A stretch of DNA of 64,000 nt, taken from Microplitis mediator. Its lineage: Eukaryota > Arthropoda > Insecta > Hymenoptera > Braconidae. The notes beneath the pieces were generated by a model. The model was given only the letters and a program-made list of their open reading frames with translations, was not told where the DNA came from and did no database searches. Within the stretch, counting starts at the first letter, position 1. Each line of letters begins with the position of its first letter. A program made the position numbers and the translations under genes. The stretch covers positions 17,214,082 to 17,278,081 of the forward strand of contig NC_079974.1 of the NCBI RefSeq assembly GCF_029852145.1, in the 5' to 3' direction. Below, in pieces: positions 58,962 through 64,000 of the stretch.

Positions 58962-59165
58962 ATGATACTAAAGTTAGCCGACGTCTAATAATTTTTGGAT
59001 TTTCTTTTAGACGGTAAATTATAAAAAAAAAAAAATTTGAAAAATTGCACCTGTAGTTTTTTAAATTTTCTACATGTGCATATTTTTAATTTTTAATTTT
59101 TTTGTAATTGATTTGTTGAAAAAAAAATCAAAAAATTTTTAATTGTCTGCTAACTTTAGGATCAT
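58962..59165. mobile_element. MITE of the ATGATCCTGAAGT family, copy 2
   Basis: 204 bp from ATGATACTAAAGTTAGCCGA to CTGCTAACTTTAGGATCAT. Identical base for base to 59178-59381, including a 13-A run. Confidence 0.8.
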
Positions 59166-59177
59166 ATATTTTTTTTT

Positions 59178-59381
59178 ATGATACTAAAGTTAGCCGACGT
59201 CTAATAATTTTTGGATTTTCTTTTAGACGGTAAATTATAAAAAAAAAAAAATTTGAAAAATTGCACCTGTAGTTTTTTAAATTTTCTACATGTGCATATT
59301 TTTAATTTTTAATTTTTTTGTAATTGATTTGTTGAAAAAAAAATCAAAAAATTTTTAATTGTCTGCTAACTTTAGGATCAT
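59178..59381. mobile_element. MITE of the ATGATCCTGAAGT family, copy 3
   Basis: Perfect duplicate of 58962-59165, separated from it by 12 T-rich bases. Confidence 0.8.
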
Positions 59382-59907
59382 GAATTTTTAAACCTTTTAA
59401 TTTATTGAGTACTGGTGCATGTTTTCGTGCAAATTAACTTTTTCTTTAAAACAAACATTAACGTTAAACGTCATACAATCTCATTTATCATATAGTTAGT
59501 AATAATACTAATTAAATAAAAAAAACATATATCATTTATTGAGTAAACTTGGTAGTGTCCAAAGTCTCCATAAATAAACGAGTATTTTAAGCTTGCAAAC
59601 AAACTTTGTATAATGAGCACTGAGAAAATTCCCAAAGATTATTTTTTATCATTTAAGTTTATAAATAAATCTCAGAAAATGGGCACATGACCCTTTTAGG
59701 ATTGATAACAGATAACAAAAAAAAACATCTTAGAGAATTGAGAGCATGCTATTTTTAAAGATTTATTTTAATTTAATCATGTGAATTTTTATCTATGGGG
59801 ATTTGCGTGCCCTAAATTCTTAAAGGTTTTTTTTTTATTCTCATTAACAACATTTATATATAAATAATCCCGTTTGATATTTTGATAAAAAATATTTATC
59901 TTTTCAT

Positions 59908-60302
59908 ATGATCCTGATGTTAGTAGATAATTAACAATTTTTGAATTTTTTTTTCAACAACTTAATTTAAAAAAGAAAGTTCAAAATATGATGGTCCTGA
60001 AGTTAGCAGACAATTAGTAATTTTCAGATTTTTTTTTCACCAAATTAATTACAAAAAAACGAAAACTAAAAATATGCACATATAGAAAATTTAAAAAACT
60101 ACAGGTGCAATTTTTTCAAATACTTTTTTTATATAGTTTATCGTCTAAAAAAACATCAAAAAATTATTAGACGTCGGCTAACTTCAGTATCACAAAATAT
60201 GCACATGTAGAAAATTAAAAAAACTATAATAGCAATTTTTTTTTTATTTATCGTTTTTGAAAATTCCAAAAATTATCAGGCGTTGGTTAATTTCAGTATC
60301 AT
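59908..60302. mobile_element. MITE of the same family, split by a later copy
   Basis: The left half ATGATCCTGATGTTAGTAGA (from about 59908) and right half GGCGTTGGTTAATTTCAGTA (to about 60302) belong together. They are separated by a full family member at 59991-60192. Confidence 0.65.
59991..60192. mobile_element. MITE of the same family, inserted into its relative
   Basis: Bounded by ATGGTCCTGAAGTTAGCAGA and GTCGGCTAACTTCAGTATCA. CAAAATATG occurs immediately before (59982-59990) and after (60193-60201), an apparent 9-bp target duplication; 8 bp is possible, given uncertainty of one base at the end. Confidence 0.7.
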
Positions 60303-60812
60303 TTTTCAATTCAAATTCATTTTCAGGCAGTGCCCCACACTTTGTTAAAATATTCAATGACCTTGAACTGTCATAATGGTATCAAAGTTTTATGAATTAA
60401 TTAATAAAAAAATCAAAGCATTAATTGAAAAAAGAACAATTTCGCCGGGATAGATTTAAAAAAAATTACTCATAGTTGATATCAATTGGGAGTGAAACGA
60501 AATTTGTTAAATAAATTTCAGTAAAATCTTCATGCCGCAATAATTTGAATTTTTAAATTTTGTGGGCTAAAATTTATTTAAGAAATTTCGCTTAACTCCT
60601 AATTGATAACAACTGTCAGTAATTTTTTTTTAAATCTATATCTTGGCGAAATTGCAACTGCGCTGTTCTCTTTATAATTAATGCTTTAATTATTTTTTAA
60701 TTAATTAATTAATTCAACTTCAATGCTGTTATGAAAGTTCAAGGTCATTGAATATTTTTAAAAAGTAGAAGGGGGGGGGGTCACTTTCCGAGAATGTCCT
60801 TAATTAGTAAAA
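60303..60812. mobile_element. TTAAGG-type foldback element, copy B
   Basis: Right end GAGAATGTCCTTAA matches the end of copy A (30732-32137), and the left has CATTTTCAGGCAGTGCCCC. The interior motif GTTGATATCAATTGGGAGT and the mirrored CTCCTAATTGATAAC are shared with copy A. No other element is inserted here, so it shows the shorter form of the family. Confidence 0.65.
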
Positions 60813-61169
60813 AAAAGAAAAGTAATTAATAATTATATGTTAAAATTATTTTATTAATTAAAAATATAAGGGCGTTAATAGTCGGTCATCCCACCCTACA
60901 AATTTTTTTTTATAAAAAAAGAAATTAATGAAATTGAATTGGCGCCATAGAGGACACCAGTATCGAAATAATTATCGTTGTAAACAAGTAAAAAATAAGG
61001 TTTTGAAAACACAAATGACAGATAATTTATTGATATTTATAAAACGTGATATATTAAAAATATTGTTTATTAATTAAATATTATATAAAGTGTATAAATT
61101 AATGATTAATAAGTTTAATTATCTGTAACGCTGAATTAAATCGTCTGTGAAAAAATTAATAACCTAAAA
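60813..61169 (+). promoter_or_regulatory. Upstream region and leader of Roc2
   Basis: Contains the only GC-richer strip nearby (GGCGCCATAGAGGACACCAG at about 60940-60959), then an AT-rich leader up to the ATG. No specific promoter element can be asserted. Confidence 0.35.
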
Positions 61170-61326
61170 ATGTCAGACCAAGATCACGATAGTAGTGGAG
61201 ATCGTGGTGATGGAGATGGTGCTAAATCCGACAAACTATTTACTTTGAAAAAATGGAATGCTGTTGCAATGTGGAGCTGGGATGTTGAATGTGATACCTG
61301 TGCTATTTGCAGAGTTCAAGTCATGG
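61170..61326 (+). CDS. Roc2: Roc2 / RNF7 RING-box protein, first exon only
   Basis: Encodes 52 residues plus one base. An acidic start, MSDQDHDSSGDRGDGDG, leads into the family signature LFTLKKWNAVAMWSWDVECD and TCAICRVQVM, nearly identical to vertebrate RNF7/SAG. This contains the beta-strand that inserts into the cullin and the first zinc-binding Cys of the RING. Roc2/RNF7 is the RING subunit of cullin-5-type ubiquitin ligases. Donor GTAAGT follows in phase 1, which suits the next expected residue Asp. The rest of the RING is not visible on the plus strand up to 64000, so the intron extends at least 2.6 kb and may contain the sugar transporter gene. Confidence 0.9.
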
Positions 61327-63246
61327 GTAAGTTTAATTACTCAAATATTTATTATTATTTATAATACGTGTTATTGGTTTATCATTGGAAAATAATATAA
61401 ACATTTAAGTTTTGTTTTTATTAATCATTTTTTAAATTATAATATGATTCATTTGTTTTAATGAAAATTTGACGACAAGTAATCGATAATATTTTTATTT
61501 AAAATTAATAAAGTCAACATTAAAGGAAAATTTTTTTAAAAATACAAACCAAGGACTTGTTTAAATCCATGTTTGTATATTTTTTAAATATTCATGCAAA
61601 AACAAACAAATTCTCGAATGTAATTTTCCATTCGATTCATTATGAGATTATTTTTTAGCAAAAGAAAAATTGTAATGAATGTAAATGTAGCAGACAGACA
61701 AATTTAAAATTATTAATAAATAGAGTAAATAATTGATGAAATAAAATAAAAAAATGCGCATTTAAAAAATTTAAAAATTAATAAGAGCATTTTTAAAATT
61801 ATTTTTAATTTTTTGTCTGATGTCTGTTACATTCACACTCATAGATTATAATAATTTTAATAAATTTTTATTATTAATTATCTTATAATTAATAATTAAT
61901 AAAAATATATTTAGAATGGAGTATAGGAAATTTTTTTAAATGAAAAAAAACTAGGCAATTATAACGTCAATGAAGTTTTATTAAAATAATTTACAATAAT
62001 GATTATAATTTATCTAAAAATATTTTTTTTTTGTACATCAAGATCATCTGAAAATATTTTAATAATTTCATATATTTATTCATCATATTTTCTATAAAAA
62101 AATAATTAAACTTGCAGCCTCTGTCACAATCAATACAATTAATAGAATAAGTATCGTTAATTAATTTTAATTAAAAACAAAAGTTATAATTGAAGGAATA
62201 AAGTAGAGATTCTAACAAATATATGATTCTGAAAATTTTTATGAGATTGCTGCTAAGGCATAAATTAAGTACACTTATAAAATTTCAACCTGTGATGAAT
62301 TCAAAAAAAATAAAAATAGACAATTATAAAGGATTTTGATTCGATCGCATTGACTTTTAAATATTTCAACAGTCACTAAATTTAATAAGAATAAAAATTT
62401 AATATTGACATAATATTAACAATAACACTTACTACCCGTCTTTCTACACATATTTACATTTTTAAAAAATTATTATTAACATTTAAAGCCTCTATTTATA
62501 TTTACAAATATGTTTTTTTATGCGTACTATTGACTAATTATTTTAAACGCTACTCATCTACATGCATTTGCATGAATTATCTAAATAGTTGATTGAAATT
62601 TATAAATGATTATTATTTTTAAGTAATTATACGTATATAATTAGTATACCCTGTTTTTAAAATTATTTTTTGTTTTAATATTTAAATAATTACGTCACCT
62701 ATTTTCCATGAGGTAGACTCTTTAGGACTCTCGAATAACGAGATTTAAAATAATAATTATAAATAATATAAATTTATACTTATAAAATATTACATATAAT
62801 TATTTTATCATATATTTTAATATTTAAAAAAACTATGTTTATAGTTTTATATAACTATAATCCGTATTAAAAAATATATCTCACAATTTAAAGTGAGTTT
62901 TTACTTTTATCGTCTTATCTCGCTTAACAATATTTATAACTGCTATTTGAGCAAGCTATTTAACTCACTGATTTAATAAATTTACAAGGAACATTGTTCC
63001 AATACTGCCATTCATTTTTCTCTACTAACATTATTTTAATTAATAATTATTCATATATATAAATGACACGTATTGCTATTATCATTGATAAGTTATCATC
63101 GGCAATAATTTTCCAAATTAAATTTAAACAAGAGAAAATCTGATCACTATAACTCTGAATCTCATTATTTATATTTTTTTTTAATATTAAAAAAAAAAAT
63201 TCAAATAAATGCATTGATGGAGATATAAAATAATTAAAAAAAAGTT
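61327..63246. other. Roc2 intron 1 (part) and downstream flank of the sugar transporter
   Basis: AT-rich, no gene seen. One small MITE is present at 61672-61845. The end near 63246 should contain the 3' UTR of the minus-strand transporter. Confidence 0.5.
61672..61845. mobile_element. Small MITE (TGTCAGATGT ends), copy 2
   Basis: Left GAATGTAAATGTAGCAGACA and right GTCTGATGTCTGTTACATTC are inverse complements with a few changes. AATTTAAAATTATT arms follow. Family of 21878-22042. Confidence 0.6.
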
Positions 63247-64000
63247 CTAACATGCTGTTGGCATAGGCCTCAAATTTGCAACAGCACTCATTCTTCTAAC
63301 TGGTCCCGTTAATTTTTTCTCAATGTCTTCCAACGAACGTCCGCGAGTTTCCGGTACAAATAAGATAACAAATAGTAAACCAACTATACAAATAGTACCG
63401 TACATCCAAAATGCACCGGTTATTTTCATCAATGATATTATATTTTGGAAGGTTTTCGTTACAAGAAATGCACAAAACCAATTAAAACTCGTGGCAACAC
63501 TTGCAGCACCACCACGTATTTTAGCTGGTAATATTTCACCCATCATTAACCAGGGTATCGGTCCAAATCCTAACGAAAATGCAACAACATAAATTACAAT
63601 ACATGCCAACGGCAACCAACCGAAATTAGCAACATCATAGTTGTTATCTTTCATGTATAAAAATGTACCAAGTGTCATTAATGTTATAATCATAACAACA
63701 CTACTAATGTAAAGAAGAATTTTACGTCCTAAACGATCAATAACAGAAGTTGCCATAAATGTTGCACTAAAGTTTACAATACCAATGATAATTGAACTTA
63801 TGTTTGTATCAATTGAGCTACCAGACTCGCTAAATATTTTATTACTGTAAAATATAACAGTATTAATACCAGAAAACTGTTGGAAAAACATCAACCCAAC
63901 GGATATCATAAGTGGTTTAATGTGATTCGGTTTAAATAGTTCACCAATAGAACTTGATGATGAATTTTTTTCACTATCAAGATGAGTTTTTTCAACAGCG
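63247..64000 (-). CDS. Facilitative sugar transporter, Tret1-like (C-terminal part)
   Basis: The frame is open from the window edge at 64000 to TAG at 63249-63247, about 250 residues; the N-terminal half lies beyond the window. It belongs to the major facilitator sugar-porter family: FFQQFSGINTVIFYS (helix 7), DRLGRK between helices 8 and 9, GPIPWLMMGEILP (helix 10) and PETRGRSLEDIEKKL after helix 12. These are hallmarks shared by insect trehalose transporters (Tret1) and related glucose carriers, so the exact substrate cannot be given. It lies antiparallel to, and possibly within an intron of, Roc2. Confidence 0.92.
   Translation of the reverse strand, partial: AVEKTHLDSEKNSSSSSIGELFKPNHIKPLMISVGLMFFQQFSGINTVIFYSNKIFSESGSSIDTNISSIIIGIVNFSATFMATSVIDRLGRKILLYISSVVMIITLMTLGTFLYMKDNNYDVANFGWLPLACIVIYVVAFSLGFGPIPWLMMGEILPAKIRGGAASVATSFNWFCAFLVTKTFQNIISLMKITGAFWMYGTICIVGLLFVILFVPETRGRSLEDIEKKLTGPVRRMSAVANLRPMPTAC

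Noticed and set aside
58962..59381. CRISPR-like or satellite array from the identical 204-bp units
   Set aside because: Only two units, each with inverted ends of a MITE family found elsewhere in the window.

Overview
The window looks like nuclear DNA of an insect. It is strongly AT-rich, its genes have GT-AG introns, and its products are closest in recognisable features to insect or animal proteins: Src64B, OSER1, bunched (long isoform), hyperplastic discs/UBR5, EB1, Roc2/RNF7 and a Tret1-like sugar transporter. The AT content and the large load of small foldback transposons would fit a parasitoid wasp (Hymenoptera, perhaps Braconidae). That placement is inference; no single gene here proves it.

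Layout: 1-4979 is non-coding and repeat-rich. 4980-15261 (+) is the Src-family kinase Src64B in six coding exons, followed by a striking 40-codon open frame beyond its UGA stop. 19751-22209 (-) is OSER1, convergent with Src64B and divergent from the long isoform of bunched (+, 23961-26379). 28644-43963 (-) is hyd/UBR5, an E3 ubiquitin ligase of about 2,927 residues in 11 coding exons, with transposon-filled introns. 44902-46805 (+) is an unrecognised 195-residue membrane protein that diverges from hyd. 48.5-54.4 kb (+) is EB1, which carries two tandem copies of one CH-domain exon that reading frame forces to be mutually exclusive. 56.6-61.0 kb is a graveyard of transposon fragments, including a non-LTR reverse transcriptase piece (-). 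61170-61326 (+) is the first exon of Roc2/RNF7, whose remaining exons are not found. 63247-64000 (-) is the C-terminal part of a sugar transporter that runs off the window.

The genes are ordinary housekeeping and signalling genes and do not form a pathway. Three join loosely: hyd and Roc2 both act in ubiquitin ligation, and Src64B and EB1 both bear on the cytoskeleton.

The two observations I rate highest are the possible stop-codon readthrough of Src64B, a His-rich, GC-richer open frame with a short hairpin just after UGA, and the duplicated EB1 exon pair. The repeats give a readable insertion history. Most are foldback or MITE-like DNA elements in several families. Several sit inside each other with perfect target-site duplications, and in one case a sister copy elsewhere in the window preserves the empty TTAA target.
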